Below are positions 44,845 to 53,485 of a stretch of DNA of 64,000 bases, in pieces; the first letter of the stretch is position 1, and each line of letters starts with the position of its first letter. The notes beneath the pieces are model-generated. The model had not been told where the DNA came from. It was given only the letters and a program-made list of their open reading frames with translations, and did no database searches. Made by a program: the position numbers and the translations under genes. Source of the stretch: Xanthomonas melonis (GTDB lineage: Bacteria > Pseudomonadota > Gammaproteobacteria > Xanthomonadales > Xanthomonadaceae). Where the stretch lies: contig NZ_JAJGQH010000017.1 in assembly GCF_020783655.1 (NCBI RefSeq), positions 1 to 64,000 of the forward strand. Reading direction: 5' to 3'.

Positions 44845-45132
44845 GCGGCCTGTTGCGCACCAGCGCTGTGGGTTGCTTGCACGGTGCGTTGCGGCCCTCG
44901 TCAGCCAGGGTTCGCCCAAGAAGAGGCACGCCCACATGTCGCAGGTGCATCGAACGCATGCAAGGCCGCATGTGTACCGGCGCTGCGGAGCACGTGCTCA
45001 TGGCTGCGCATGCCGGACATCGTGGCGGTCCTGTCCAGCAATCGCGTGAAGTACAGCTACTGCATTCCTGCGCTCACCGGTATGCACACGCCGCATTCCC
45101 ACCACACGCCCCTTTTGACTTGTGAGAACGCC

Positions 45133-46305
45133 ATGCATCACCGACCCTGGCTGTTACGCTGCGGCTTGCTGCTCGGGCTGAGCGCAATCGCGGCATCCGC
45201 CACGGCAGCGCCGGCGTGCGCGCCCGGAGCGGTGACGCTCAAGTCGGCCTATTCCAAGGGGTTTTTGCTGGGGACGGCAGTCAATGCCGAGATCGTCTCC
45301 GGCAAGGACGCCGCCTCGGCGGCGCTGGTGGCCTGCCATTTCAATGCGGTCACGCCGGAGAACGTGATGAAGGCCGAGATCGTCGCCCCACGGCCGGGTG
45401 TGTTCGATTTCGCCGCCGCCGATGCATTCGTGGCCTACGCGCAGCGCCAGCACCTGTTCGTGGTCGGGCACACCCTGGTCTGGCACAACCAGACGCCGGA
45501 CTGGTTCTTCGTGGATGCGCAGGGCGCGCCCAATACCTCGGCCGCGCAGATCGAGCGCATGCGCGCGCACATCGAACGGGTCGCAGGGCGCTATGTCGGC
45601 AAGGTGCAGGCCTGGGACGTGGTCAACGAGATCGTCGACGAAGACGGCAGCTACCGCGCCACCAACTGGGTACAACGCGTCGGCGATGGTGACACCGTGG
45701 TGCGCAATGCCTTCGCCTTCGCGCAGCGCTACGCACCAGATGCCGAGCTCTACTACAACGACTTCAATGCCTGGCGACCGGCCAAGCGCGACGGCATCGT
45801 GCGCATGGTCCGGATGCTGCAGCAGGCCGGAATCCGTATCGATGGGGTGGGCATGCAGGGACATTGGGGGCTGAACTACCCTAGCGTGCAGGACATCGAA
45901 GCGGCGATCGATGCCTATGCCGCGCTCGGCATCAAGGTGATGATCACCGAGCTGGACGTGGACGTGTTGCCGGTCACCAAGGAAGGGCAGGTGATCGGCA
46001 CCGGACTGGCGCACAAGCAGTTTCAACTGCCGGAATTCAAGCGTTTTCTCGACCCGTATCGCGATGGCCTGCCACCGCAGGTACAGGCGCAGTTGCGCGA
46101 GCGCTATGCCGAGCTGTTCGCGCTGTTCTGGCGCAAGCGCGACAAGCTGGCGCGCGTCAGTGTCTGGGGCGTCAGCGACGGCATGTCGTGGAAGAACGAT
46201 TACCCGGTGCCCGGCCGCACCAACCATCCGCTGCTGTTCGACCGTGAGCATCGGCCCAAGCCCGCCCTGGAGGCGGTACTGGCAGTGCCCGCGTCCGGGC
46301 GATAG
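45133..46305 (+). CDS. Endo-1,4-beta-xylanase, GH10 (second copy)
   Basis: 390 residues from the ATG at 45133, with a signal peptide (1-26, ASATA). Classical GH10: FNAVTPENVMKAE, HTLVWHNQTPDWFF, acid/base Glu166 in WDVVNEIVDE and nucleophile Glu273 in MITELDVDV, then SVWGVSDGMSWKND. It is a complete, typical endoxylanase, unlike the shorter GH10 upstream, and is probably secreted to cut polymeric xylan. It lies 288 bp after GH2, so it may have its own promoter; no xyl-box is seen there. It corresponds to xyn10C as I recall the X. campestris locus. Confidence 0.95.
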   Translation: MHHRPWLLRCGLLLGLSAIAASATAAPACAPGAVTLKSAYSKGFLLGTAVNAEIVSGKDAASAALVACHFNAVTPENVMKAEIVAPRPGVFDFAAADAFVAYAQRQHLFVVGHTLVWHNQTPDWFFVDAQGAPNTSAAQIERMRAHIERVAGRYVGKVQAWDVVNEIVDEDGSYRATNWVQRVGDGDTVVRNAFAFAQRYAPDAELYYNDFNAWRPAKRDGIVRMVRMLQQAGIRIDGVGMQGHWGLNYPSVQDIEAAIDAYAALGIKVMITELDVDVLPVTKEGQVIGTGLAHKQFQLPEFKRFLDPYRDGLPPQVQAQLRERYAELFALFWRKRDKLARVSVWGVSDGMSWKNDYPVPGRTNHPLLFDREHRPKPALEAVLAVPASGR

Positions 46306-46384
46306 TGCGCACTGCACGCCGTGTGCAAGGCGCCTGCATCGGCATGATGGCATGATGGGGCCACCTGGATCCCTGGATTTCCCG

Positions 46385-47422
46385 ATGCGCGTGCCGCCCT
46401 ACCTGCTGTTGGCCGTTCCGTTGCTGGCCATCGTTGCTGCCTGCACCAAGAAGGATCCGCCGCCGCCGCGGTTTTCTGCGGTCGGGCAGGTGGAAGCGTT
46501 CGCTCCCGGATTCGGCGAGGTGATTGCGGCCGATGCACGCATCGAAAAGCTCACCGAAGGCTTTATCTGGTCCGAGGGCCCCACCTGGGTGCGTGCCGGC
46601 GGCTATCTGTTGTTTACCGACGTGCCGGAGAACAAGCTGTATCGCTGGTCCGAAGACGCAGGACTTTCCGTGCTGCTGTCGCCGTCGGGCTATACGGGTC
46701 CGGAACTGCCCACGTTGCGCGAGGCGGGCGCCAACGGCCTGTATGCCGAACCCGATGGCACCGTGTTGCTGGCCGATTCCGGCACCCGCATCGTCGCCCG
46801 GCTCGATCCGGCCACGCGCAAGAAGACGCCACTGGCCACCAGCTTCGAAGGCAAGCGCTTCAACAGTCCCAACGACGTGGTCCGTCGCAAGGACGGCGTG
46901 GTGTTCTTCACCGATCCCCCCTACGGACTGAAGGATCTGAACGATTCTCCAGTCAAGGAACTGCGCTTCAATGGCGTGTATCGGTTGGATACCGACGGCA
47001 GCGTGCATCTGCTGGACGATAGCCTGAGCTTCCCGAACGGCATCGCCTTGTCGCCGGATCAGCGCACGCTGTACGTGGCCAACTCCGATCCGAAGCGGCC
47101 GATCTGGATGGCGTACGCGCTCGATGCCCAGGGTGCAGTGACCGGCAAGCGCGTCTTCGCCGATGCCTCGGATCTGCTCGCCAAGCAGGCGCCCGGTCTT
47201 CCCGACGGCATGGCGGTTTCGTCGGATGGCCATGTGTTCGCCACCGGCCCCGGCGGCGTCATCGTGTTCGATCCGGCCGGACAACGCCTTGGCCGCATCG
47301 CCACCGGCGAGGCCATTTCCAATTGTGCGTTCGGCAACGATGGCCGCACCCTGTACATGACCTCGCACGCGATGCTGGCGCGGGTGCGTGTCAAGACGCT
47401 GGGGCTGGAGTTCGCGCCCTGA
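46385..47422 (+). CDS. SMP-30/gluconolactonase family lipoprotein
   Basis: 345 residues from the ATG at 46385; upstream ATGs exist but this one gives a clean lipoprotein signal (LLAIVAAC, Cys about 20). The six-bladed propeller has the calcium-lactonase residues: Glu in FIWSEGPTWV, Asn in RFNSPNDVV, NGIALSPDQRTLYVANS and LPDGMAVSSDGHVF with its Asp. It probably opens an aldono- or uronolactone in the periplasm. In the xylan locus a xylono- or glucurono-lactone substrate is plausible but unproven. Last gene of unit 2. Confidence 0.87.
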   Translation: MRVPPYLLLAVPLLAIVAACTKKDPPPPRFSAVGQVEAFAPGFGEVIAADARIEKLTEGFIWSEGPTWVRAGGYLLFTDVPENKLYRWSEDAGLSVLLSPSGYTGPELPTLREAGANGLYAEPDGTVLLADSGTRIVARLDPATRKKTPLATSFEGKRFNSPNDVVRRKDGVVFFTDPPYGLKDLNDSPVKELRFNGVYRLDTDGSVHLLDDSLSFPNGIALSPDQRTLYVANSDPKRPIWMAYALDAQGAVTGKRVFADASDLLAKQAPGLPDGMAVSSDGHVFATGPGGVIVFDPAGQRLGRIATGEAISNCAFGNDGRTLYMTSHAMLARVRVKTLGLEFAP

Positions 47423-47526
47423 CGCGGCTTGCCCGGTTGGCGTGAGTATCGATGGCGCAGGCAGGTCGAGAAGGCCTGCCCCGACGCGCTTCGCACGCGC
47501 TGCCGGTCACCGGCAGATCGCTGCGG

Positions 47527-47898
47527 TCAGCTCGAGCGATCCGGCCCTGCAACGCGCTCGGGCTTGGCGGTCGCCGCGAGCAAGCCGGTGAAGAAGAACA
47601 CGCAGACCACCATCAGGACGATCACGCGCAGCCAGTAGTTCGCCGGGTCGCTCGCGACATCGAAGCTCACCCCGGCACACCGACGGCCCAGGCATCTGAC
47701 TTCGCCGGTCGACAGCGCTTCGCGTAGGAACAGCGCAGGAACGCTCATGAATACCAGGGCCATCGTGCCGCGCAACACGGCGTCCGCACGGCTTGCAGGG
47801 CGTGCGTAGCGCCTCCAGAAGTAGCGCCAGCAAAGCCAGTGCACGATCAAGGCGGCCAGCCCAAGCAGCAGCAACGACGAGATGGGCACTGCTGTCAT
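47527..47898 (-). CDS. Hypothetical membrane protein
   Basis: 123 residues from the ATG at 47898 (AGGAGG 10 nt upstream; an ATG at 47925 is in frame). Three hydrophobic stretches: about 6-24 (SSLLLLGLAALIVHWLCW), 43-60 (LRGTMALVFMSVPALFL) and 90-111 (LRVIVLMVVCVFFFTGLLAA), with a Cys pair (RCLGRRC) in the loop between the last two. I do not recognise a family. It begins the block of genes unrelated to xylan. Confidence 0.7.
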   Translation of the reverse strand: MTAVPISSLLLLGLAALIVHWLCWRYFWRRYARPASRADAVLRGTMALVFMSVPALFLREALSTGEVRCLGRRCAGVSFDVASDPANYWLRVIVLMVVCVFFFTGLLAATAKPERVAGPDRSS

Positions 47899-47989
47899 CG
47901 CGACAAAGCCTCCTGCTTCACGCATGATGTAACCGGCGATGTCGGTGCCACGCAGACCGACACGGTGCGAGCATCGCTACGGACGATGG

Positions 47990-49036
47990 CTAGTCCATCG
48001 CCCGTTCGCCGCCCAGCATCAGCACATCATCCAGCTCCGGGCCACCGCCGCGATCGGCGCTGCCGGCGGCCAGATAGAGGGTTCCGTCGACCGTGACGAC
48101 CTGGGTGCCATGCCGGCCTTGCGGCAGCGCTGCGAGCGTGCTCCAGGTGGCGGCGTGCGGATCGTAGGCTTCCACTTCGTCGTGTGCCTTGACCTGCCGC
48201 ATGCTCTCCCCGCCGATGATCAGCAGCTGCCCATTGCGTGCGACAGCGGCCGTGCCGGCGCGCTGGGTGGGCAGGGCGGCCGGGGCCACCGACCAGGTGC
48301 CGCGCTGGATATCGTAGACATCCACCTCCGAAATGGTTTGCGCCAGGGTGTTGCCGCTTTCGTGTGCCGAGCGGCGCCCACCGGCGGCATACAGCTTTCC
48401 GTCGATCACTGCCGCATGGAAATGGTCGCGCGCGCGCGGCGCATCGGCCAGCTGGGTCCACTGCTGTGTCCGGGTATCGAAGGCATCCAGCCATGGCACG
48501 TAGCCGCTCATATGGCCGCGCGTATTGCCGCCGACCAGATACAGCACGCCGTCGTGTTCCACCGTGCCGGCGGCACCGCGGCGCCGGTGCTTGGGAATTT
48601 CCGGCCCCTCCTGCCATCGATCGGTCTGCGGATCGTAGATCAGCATGTGGCTCAGCGACGCCTCCTCCGGGTAGTCGCCAGTGAAGCCGCCCACGAGGTA
48701 GAGCTTTCCGGATGAGACCACCGCCTGCGCATGGCTCACCATCAGCGGTGGCGCGCTGCCCTGCGACCAGCGACGCGTACGCGTATCGAAGATCTCCAAT
48801 GGACGCTGATCGCGTCCACCGATCAGATACAGGCGATCGCCGATGGCGACCATGCTGTTCTCATGGCGCGCATGCGGTGTGTTGCGCGTGGTCAGCGTTT
48901 GCCACTTGGCCGGCTGTTTCGATGCCGCCGGGGTAGACGCTGGCGGCGCCTTGTCGGCGGCATGACCCGCTGCGGGGAATGTGCCGATCGCGGCAGCAAG
49001 CAGGCTCGCGCAGAACGAGGTCTTCAACAGGCGCAT
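47990..49036 (-). CDS. Secreted Kelch-repeat beta-propeller protein
   Basis: 348 residues, with a signal peptide (1-27, AAGHAA) and then about six Kelch repeats recognisable as YLIGGRD, YLVGGFTGDY, YLVGGNTRG, YAAGGRR, LLIIGGES and YLAAGSAD, each preceded by a Trp-containing strand (RWSQG, RWQEG, QWTQL, TWSVA, TWSTL). It should be a periplasmic or exported six-bladed propeller. NanM (sialic acid mutarotase) is a known bacterial relative by fold, but nothing here proves enzymatic activity. Confidence 0.85.
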   Translation of the reverse strand: MRLLKTSFCASLLAAAIGTFPAAGHAADKAPPASTPAASKQPAKWQTLTTRNTPHARHENSMVAIGDRLYLIGGRDQRPLEIFDTRTRRWSQGSAPPLMVSHAQAVVSSGKLYLVGGFTGDYPEEASLSHMLIYDPQTDRWQEGPEIPKHRRRGAAGTVEHDGVLYLVGGNTRGHMSGYVPWLDAFDTRTQQWTQLADAPRARDHFHAAVIDGKLYAAGGRRSAHESGNTLAQTISEVDVYDIQRGTWSVAPAALPTQRAGTAAVARNGQLLIIGGESMRQVKAHDEVEAYDPHAATWSTLAALPQGRHGTQVVTVDGTLYLAAGSADRGGGPELDDVLMLGGERAMD

Positions 49037-49323
49037 GCAGCACTCTTCCAGTCAGCGTGGCAGGCCAGTGTAGCGATACATGCACGATGATCCACCTGCG
49101 CAAGCAGACTGATCTGCAGCCAGGTCACGCACGGTGGATGCTATGTGTGCGATGCGTGGCTTGTGATGCGCTGCCTTGCCGACAGCCCGCTGCCAGCAGC
49201 ATGCATGTGTCGCGACGCCGCCGATCGGCATGGCGCCTGCGTCGTGGTGGCTGCCAGCCTCTTCACATGCAGCAGCATCGCGCATGCGAACACTACGGCA
49301 ACCCGATGCAACAGGAGAACGTG

Positions 49324-50235
49324 GTGGCACGCACACCAGCAAAGCAGGCAATTTCTACGACACCACCCAGTAACGTTGCCAGCGCCGCGGCGCGCGGACT
49401 GCGGCTGCGCGAGCAACATGGGCGCGGCGGCACCGCGATCGGCGTGGCGCGCGCACGCGACCTCTCCGCACAGAAATCGCTTTCCGTGCAGACCATCCGG
49501 CGCATGCATGCCTACTTCGCTCGCCATGGGGTGGACAAGAACGGCAAAGGCTGGGCCGATCGGAGCGCGCCTTCTGCGGGCTATATCGCCTGGCTGCTCT
49601 GGGGTGGCGACGCCGGACAGCGCTGGGCCGAAAAGCTGCTTCAGCGTCTGGACGCTGCCAATACCGGTGCCGGGACGGCTGCCCCCAAGGCCGCCGCGAC
49701 AAAGCAGCGCACTGCAAAGAAGACCGCGGCAAAGAAGACATCCCGAACGTCTTCGGCGAAGAAGTCCTCGGCGGGGAAAACCGCGACCAGCAAGCGTGCG
49801 CCTGGTGGCGCATCCACCCGGAAGTCGGGGCCGACGTCCGCAACCCGGAAAGCGGCTGGCAAGACGGCGGCCAAGAAGGCTGCAACGAAGAAGACGGTCA
49901 CAAAGAAGACCGCATCGGGGAAGACCGCAGCCAAGAAGACAACAGCCAAGAAAACAGCCACCCGCCGGGCCGTAGCCGGCAAACGCAGCTCTCCACGCAG
50001 TACAGCGAACAAACGTGCGGCCAAGACGTCGGCGCCGTGGAAGAAGCCCAATCCCAAGCCTGCATCGCGCTCAGGGTCGCTTTCCCCCGCGCAGAAAGCA
50101 CGTGCCAAGCAGCGCGCCAAGGCGGCAGGCCGCCCCTATCCCAACCTGGTCGACAACATGGCGGTGGCACGCAAAGGCAATGCTTCCAAACGTGCCAGCG
50201 GATCGGGCGCTGCGAAAAACACAGGCGGGCACTAG
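49324..50235 (+). CDS. Histone H1-like protein with N-terminal phage-type domain
   Basis: 303 residues from the GTG at 49324, chosen because AGGAG lies 6 nt upstream; an ATG at 49306 is in frame. Residues about 20-112 (ARARDLSAQKSLSVQTIRRMHAYFARH, then KNGKGWADRSAPSAGYIAWLLWGGDAG) resemble a module often found in phage head/protease-region proteins. Residues about 113-250 are Lys/Ala/Thr-rich with repeated AAKKT, like the H1 C-terminal tail. The end has AKQRAKAAGRPYPNLVDNM. It probably binds DNA in the nucleoid. The fusion of these parts is unusual; the N-terminal family call is from memory of pattern. Confidence 0.8.
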   Translation: MARTPAKQAISTTPPSNVASAAARGLRLREQHGRGGTAIGVARARDLSAQKSLSVQTIRRMHAYFARHGVDKNGKGWADRSAPSAGYIAWLLWGGDAGQRWAEKLLQRLDAANTGAGTAAPKAAATKQRTAKKTAAKKTSRTSSAKKSSAGKTATSKRAPGGASTRKSGPTSATRKAAGKTAAKKAATKKTVTKKTASGKTAAKKTTAKKTATRRAVAGKRSSPRSTANKRAAKTSAPWKKPNPKPASRSGSLSPAQKARAKQRAKAAGRPYPNLVDNMAVARKGNASKRASGSGAAKNTGGH

Positions 50236-50322
50236 CCGGCGACCGGATGTGCCAGGGTGCACGCATCAGGCGGCCCGGGCGCTACAGCGCATGCGCGCGG
50301 CCCGGGTCTTCGCGACAGCCGG

Positions 50323-50481
50323 CTAGCGTGCCGGAAGGTGCCGCTTGCTGTCGCTGCGGCATCGATCCGAACAGTACTTCACCTGGTCCCACACCTTCTC
50401 CCATTTCTTGCGCCAGCGAAATGGCCGCCCGCAGTGAACGCAGACCTTTTCCGACAAGTGCTGCTTCTTGTGGGGTGCCAT
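50323..50481 (-). CDS. DUF2256 zinc-ribbon-like small protein
   Basis: 52 residues, ATG at 50481, stop at 50323. The sequence has [23 protein letters not shown], then [14 protein letters not shown]. This is the DUF2256 pattern, with two CxxC-like pairs (VCVHC and YCSDRC) expected to bind zinc. Members often lie beside cryptochrome/photolyase genes, but none is seen here. It is small and easily missed by gene callers; function unknown. Confidence 0.85.
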   Translation of the reverse strand: MAPHKKQHLSEKVCVHCGRPFRWRKKWEKVWDQVKYCSDRCRSDSKRHLPAR

Positions 50482-50701
50482 AGTCAGGTTCCGGAGCCGT
50501 GCGGTGGTGGTTCCAGCATGTCATGGACGTAGCACGCCGAAGTTCCGCTGCTGCGCTCACCGGTGAGGCCCACCTACACCCCGGACGTGGTTTGGGCCAA
50601 CGGACGCGCGCATTGTCTATAGTGGGCGTCCGCTGGCCTGTGCAGCTGCGAACCGGCACTGCGCAGGCATGCAGTTGCCTCATCGTCGGACAAGGAGATC
50701 C

Positions 50702-51112
50702 ATGAAGCTGTTGCTACTCGTGTCGTCGGCCCTGCTGTACGCCGCTGCGCTGTGTCTGCCTGCCTTGCATGGCGGCGACACCAGCCTTGGTGGGTTGGCC
50801 ATCCTGCTGTTCGGCTGGATGCAGGTGATCGATGGCCAGTGCGTGGCCTGGATGAGTAATCCATTGTTCCTGCTGGCATGGCTAGGTTACTTTCTCAAGG
50901 CAGACAGGATGGCGGCGGTCCTGCTCGTGGCGGCCTGCCTGATCGGCCTGGATACCTTCCGCGCAACCCGCTTCGACAGGAACGAGGCGGGCCATCAGGT
51001 CATGATCGATCATGTGGGTGTGGCGTTCTATCTCTGGGAACTGAGCTTTGTGGTACTGCTGGTGTTGGTGCTGATGCGCATCTTCACCACATCCGCCGCC
51101 AAGAGCGGCTAA
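50702..51112 (+). CDS. Hypothetical membrane protein ending in a repeat element
   Basis: 136 residues, with GGAGAT before the ATG at 50702. Hydrophobic segments at about 2-20, 27-45, 57-82 and 101-128 suggest four transmembrane helices. The last residues (Ser-Gly) and the TAA stop are encoded by the left inverted repeat of palindromic element B (51102-51112), so the original C-terminus may have been longer or different. I do not recognise the family. Confidence 0.72.
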   Translation: MKLLLLVSSALLYAAALCLPALHGGDTSLGGLAILLFGWMQVIDGQCVAWMSNPLFLLAWLGYFLKADRMAAVLLVAACLIGLDTFRATRFDRNEAGHQVMIDHVGVAFYLWELSFVVLLVLVLMRIFTTSAAKSG

Positions 51113-51245
51113 TAAAAACGACTGCGCGCCTGCCAGGCGGGCGCGGCCGGTGCTCGGAATCGGCATGTACCAAACGTACACTCCGGTTCCTCCGCGCCGT
51201 CCACACCCACCTGACGACCGCTCGCGACGTTCTGTTAGCCGCTCT
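51102..51245 (+). repeat. MITE/ERIC-like palindromic element, copy B
   Basis: 144 bp bounded by perfect 11-bp inverted repeats AGAGCGGCTAA (51102-51112) and TTAGCCGCTCT (51235-51245). Shared landmarks with copy A in the same order are ACTGCGC, GCCAGGCGGGCGCGGCC, GGCATGTAC, CGTACAC, GCGCCGTCC and GCTCGCGACGT. The left repeat supplies the stop codon of the preceding gene. There is no coding capacity, so any mobility would need a transposase in trans. No clear target-site duplication. Confidence 0.8.
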
Positions 51246-51327
51246 AAGTTGGGTACCCGGGCATCGTGATCGCGTAGCTGGCCGAGGGTGCCTGGACGAT
51301 ACTGATTCCACGACAGACGAGTTGACG

Positions 51328-51714
51328 ATGAACGCCAAGGCCTCCGCTGACCAAACCATCCCGATCCTGCCCAGCCGTGCGATCGCGCAGACGCTGGCCT
51401 TTTATCGCCGGCTTGGCTTCGAAGGCGATGCGCATCCGCATGATGCGGGCTACGCCATCCTGCGCCGCGGCGATGTGGAGTTGCACTTCTTCGCGCATCC
51501 GGACCTGGATCCGGCAACCTGCTATGCGGGCTGCTATCTGCGCGTGGGCGATGTCGACGCCCTGCATGCGGCGATGCAGGCAGCGGCGCTACCGGCCAAG
51601 GGAATCCCGCGCATCGACCCGGTTGGCGACAAGCCCTGGGGCATGCGTGAGTTCGCCATCGTAGACGAAAGCGGCAACCTGCTGCGGATCGGGCAGGTCA
51701 TTGCCGGTCACTGA
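51328..51714 (+). CDS. VOC/glyoxalase-family protein (bleomycin resistance type)
   Basis: 128 residues from the ATG at 51328. The paired beta-alpha-beta-beta-beta modules of the vicinal-oxygen-chelate fold are seen: ILPSRAIAQTLAFYRRLGFEGD, GYAILRRGDVELHFFAHPDLD, CYLRVGDVDALHAAMQ and GMREFAIVDESGNLLRIGQ. This is the arrangement of bleomycin-binding proteins (ShBle/BLMA), which sequester the drug rather than act as enzymes. Actual resistance cannot be inferred. The repeat element B lies just upstream. Confidence 0.87.
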   Translation: MNAKASADQTIPILPSRAIAQTLAFYRRLGFEGDAHPHDAGYAILRRGDVELHFFAHPDLDPATCYAGCYLRVGDVDALHAAMQAAALPAKGIPRIDPVGDKPWGMREFAIVDESGNLLRIGQVIAGH

Positions 51715-51890
51715 CAGACAGGACGGCGGCCGAGGTGTGTCGCCGCAGGTCCATGCCGCCACGCATTGCGCGTGCGAAACGGCAGGATGGCACGCGCGTC
51801 CGGTCGCCTGTCGGTCGTGATCCGGCCTGATGCCGAGGCAGCAATGCAGGTCCAGCGTGGCCGGCGGCCATCGTCGCGCCGCTGCATGGC

Positions 51891-53363
51891 TCAGGTGGAC
51901 GCCACCGCTGCGAGTGCACGCTCCACCTGGGTTGGCGTGGCATCGCCCAGTGCGGCATAGGCGCTGGTCAGCGCATCGGTGAAGCGCGGCTCTGCAGCCA
52001 GCGCACCGAACACGGTATCCACCGCCATGAACCGGGCGACATCGGCGGCTGCATCGCCAGTGGCTGCGCGCCCGAGCGCGCTCAGCGCGTCGCTCAACGG
52101 GTCGACCAGCGCTGCACCGCGGTGCGCCTGTCGGCGGACGAAATGCAGCCACGCGGCGACCGGAAGGCACAGGCGCTGGATGGGCCGTCCTGCGGCAAGC
52201 GCGTCGCCGATGCTGGCCAGCAGCCGCACCGGAATCTTCTGTGAACCATCCCAAGCGATCTGCGCGAGCAGATGGCGAATGGCGGGATTGCGGAAGCGGG
52301 CCAGGATGGCGTCGCTGTACTGCTGCGCGTCGAAGCCCGGCATGGGCTGCAGGGTGGGGGCGATGTCCTCGCGCATCAGGGTTTCGACGAAGGCGGCCAG
52401 TGGCTGGTGGCGCATGGCCTCGGCGACGGTCTCCAGACCGAGAAGGCTGCCGAGATAGGCCAGTGCGGAGTGCGGTGCATTGAGCAGGCGCAGCTTCGCG
52501 CGCGCATAGCCGGCGATGTCGTCGCTGAGCACTACGCCCACGCGCGCAAGGTCCGGGCGGCCGTTGCAGAAATCGTCTTCGATCACCCATTGGCTGTATC
52601 GCTCGCGCTGGATCGGCCAGGCGTCGAGCAGGTGGGTTTGTGCTTGCACGTTTGCGCGTAGTGCGTCGTCGGTGGCCGGGGTGATGCTGTCGACCATGGA
52701 ACGTGGGAAGCTGACGTGTTGCTCGATCCAGCCCGCAAGCGCTGGATCGTGTTGCTCGGCAAGCTGCAACACCGCGCGGCGCAGCAGGCTGCCGTTGTCG
52801 GGCAGGTTGTCGCAGCTGAGCACGGTGAACGGCGCAATACCTTGCTGCCTGCGCTGGTGCAGGCCGGCGACGAGATAGCCAACGGCGCTGCGCGGTGTGC
52901 CGGGGTGGGCGATGTCGTGCCCGATATCGGGGTGGGTGAGGTCGAGCGTGTCGCCGGCCAGGCAATAGCCTTTTTCAGTGATGGTGAGGGTGACTAGCCG
53001 CACGGTGGGATCGGCCAGGCGCGCGAGCACGGCGGCTTGTTCGTCGGCGGCGCACAGCACCTGGCGGATGGCGCCGATGATGCGCAGTTGCGGATGCTCG
53101 TCGAGCAGGGCGAGGGTGTAGAGGCCATCTTGCGGACGCAGAGCGTCGCGCACGCTTGGGTTATGCAGGGAGACGGCGCAGATGGCCCAACTGGGGTCGT
53201 GCGCGAGCAGGTCATCGATGTAGACGGCCTGGTGGGCGCGGTGGAAGGCGCCTGCGCCTAGATGGACGATGCCGATGGTGGTGTGTTTGGGGTCGTAGTC
53301 GGGTTTTAGGATTGCTTGGGGCAGGTGGACAAGTGTGGCTGGGGAGAGTTGTGGGATTGGCAT
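51891..53363 (-). CDS. uxuB: D-fructuronate reductase (mannitol dehydrogenase family)
   Basis: 490 residues from the ATG at 53363 (MPIPQLSP); an ATG at 53396 would add 11. Long-chain mannitol-dehydrogenase fold: TIGIVHLGAGAFHRAHQAVYIDDLL (NAD-binding Gly motif), TVLSCDNLPDNGSLLRRAV, FPRSMVDSITPAT with the catalytic region, and KLRLLNAPHSALAYLG. In this locus, next to uxaC and a mannonate dehydratase, the substrate should be fructuronate, giving mannonate. It is last in unit 3, 122 bp after GH3, with a hairpin repeat in the gap. Confidence 0.93.
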   Translation of the reverse strand: MPIPQLSPATLVHLPQAILKPDYDPKHTTIGIVHLGAGAFHRAHQAVYIDDLLAHDPSWAICAVSLHNPSVRDALRPQDGLYTLALLDEHPQLRIIGAIRQVLCAADEQAAVLARLADPTVRLVTLTITEKGYCLAGDTLDLTHPDIGHDIAHPGTPRSAVGYLVAGLHQRRQQGIAPFTVLSCDNLPDNGSLLRRAVLQLAEQHDPALAGWIEQHVSFPRSMVDSITPATDDALRANVQAQTHLLDAWPIQRERYSQWVIEDDFCNGRPDLARVGVVLSDDIAGYARAKLRLLNAPHSALAYLGSLLGLETVAEAMRHQPLAAFVETLMREDIAPTLQPMPGFDAQQYSDAILARFRNPAIRHLLAQIAWDGSQKIPVRLLASIGDALAAGRPIQRLCLPVAAWLHFVRRQAHRGAALVDPLSDALSALGRAATGDAAADVARFMAVDTVFGALAAEPRFTDALTSAYAALGDATPTQVERALAAVAST

Positions 53364-53425
53364 GGTCTTGTCTGGAATAGTGGGGGGGTGCTGCATGTTT
53401 GCTTGCGGACCGTACCCTCACCCAA

Positions 53426-53448
53426 CCCCTCTGCCGTCGGGAGAGGGG
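53426..53448. repeat. Intergenic hairpin between GH3 and uxuB
   Basis: 7-bp stem CCCCTCT/AGAGGGG with a 9-nt loop, preceded by CCCTCACCCAA. It belongs to the same loose class of Xanthomonas intergenic palindromes as the one at 25955. On the minus strand it would lie between the two cistrons and might stabilise the upstream part of the mRNA. Confidence 0.5.
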
Positions 53449-53485
53449 CTCTTTTCCGGCGGCTTCTGAGGTCGCGATTACTTGA

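Noticed and set aside
44845-45132. xyl-box in front of the second GH10 gene
   Set aside because: The AGCGCT core occurs there only as part of CCAGCGCTGTGG, which lacks the flanking TGGT/AACA.
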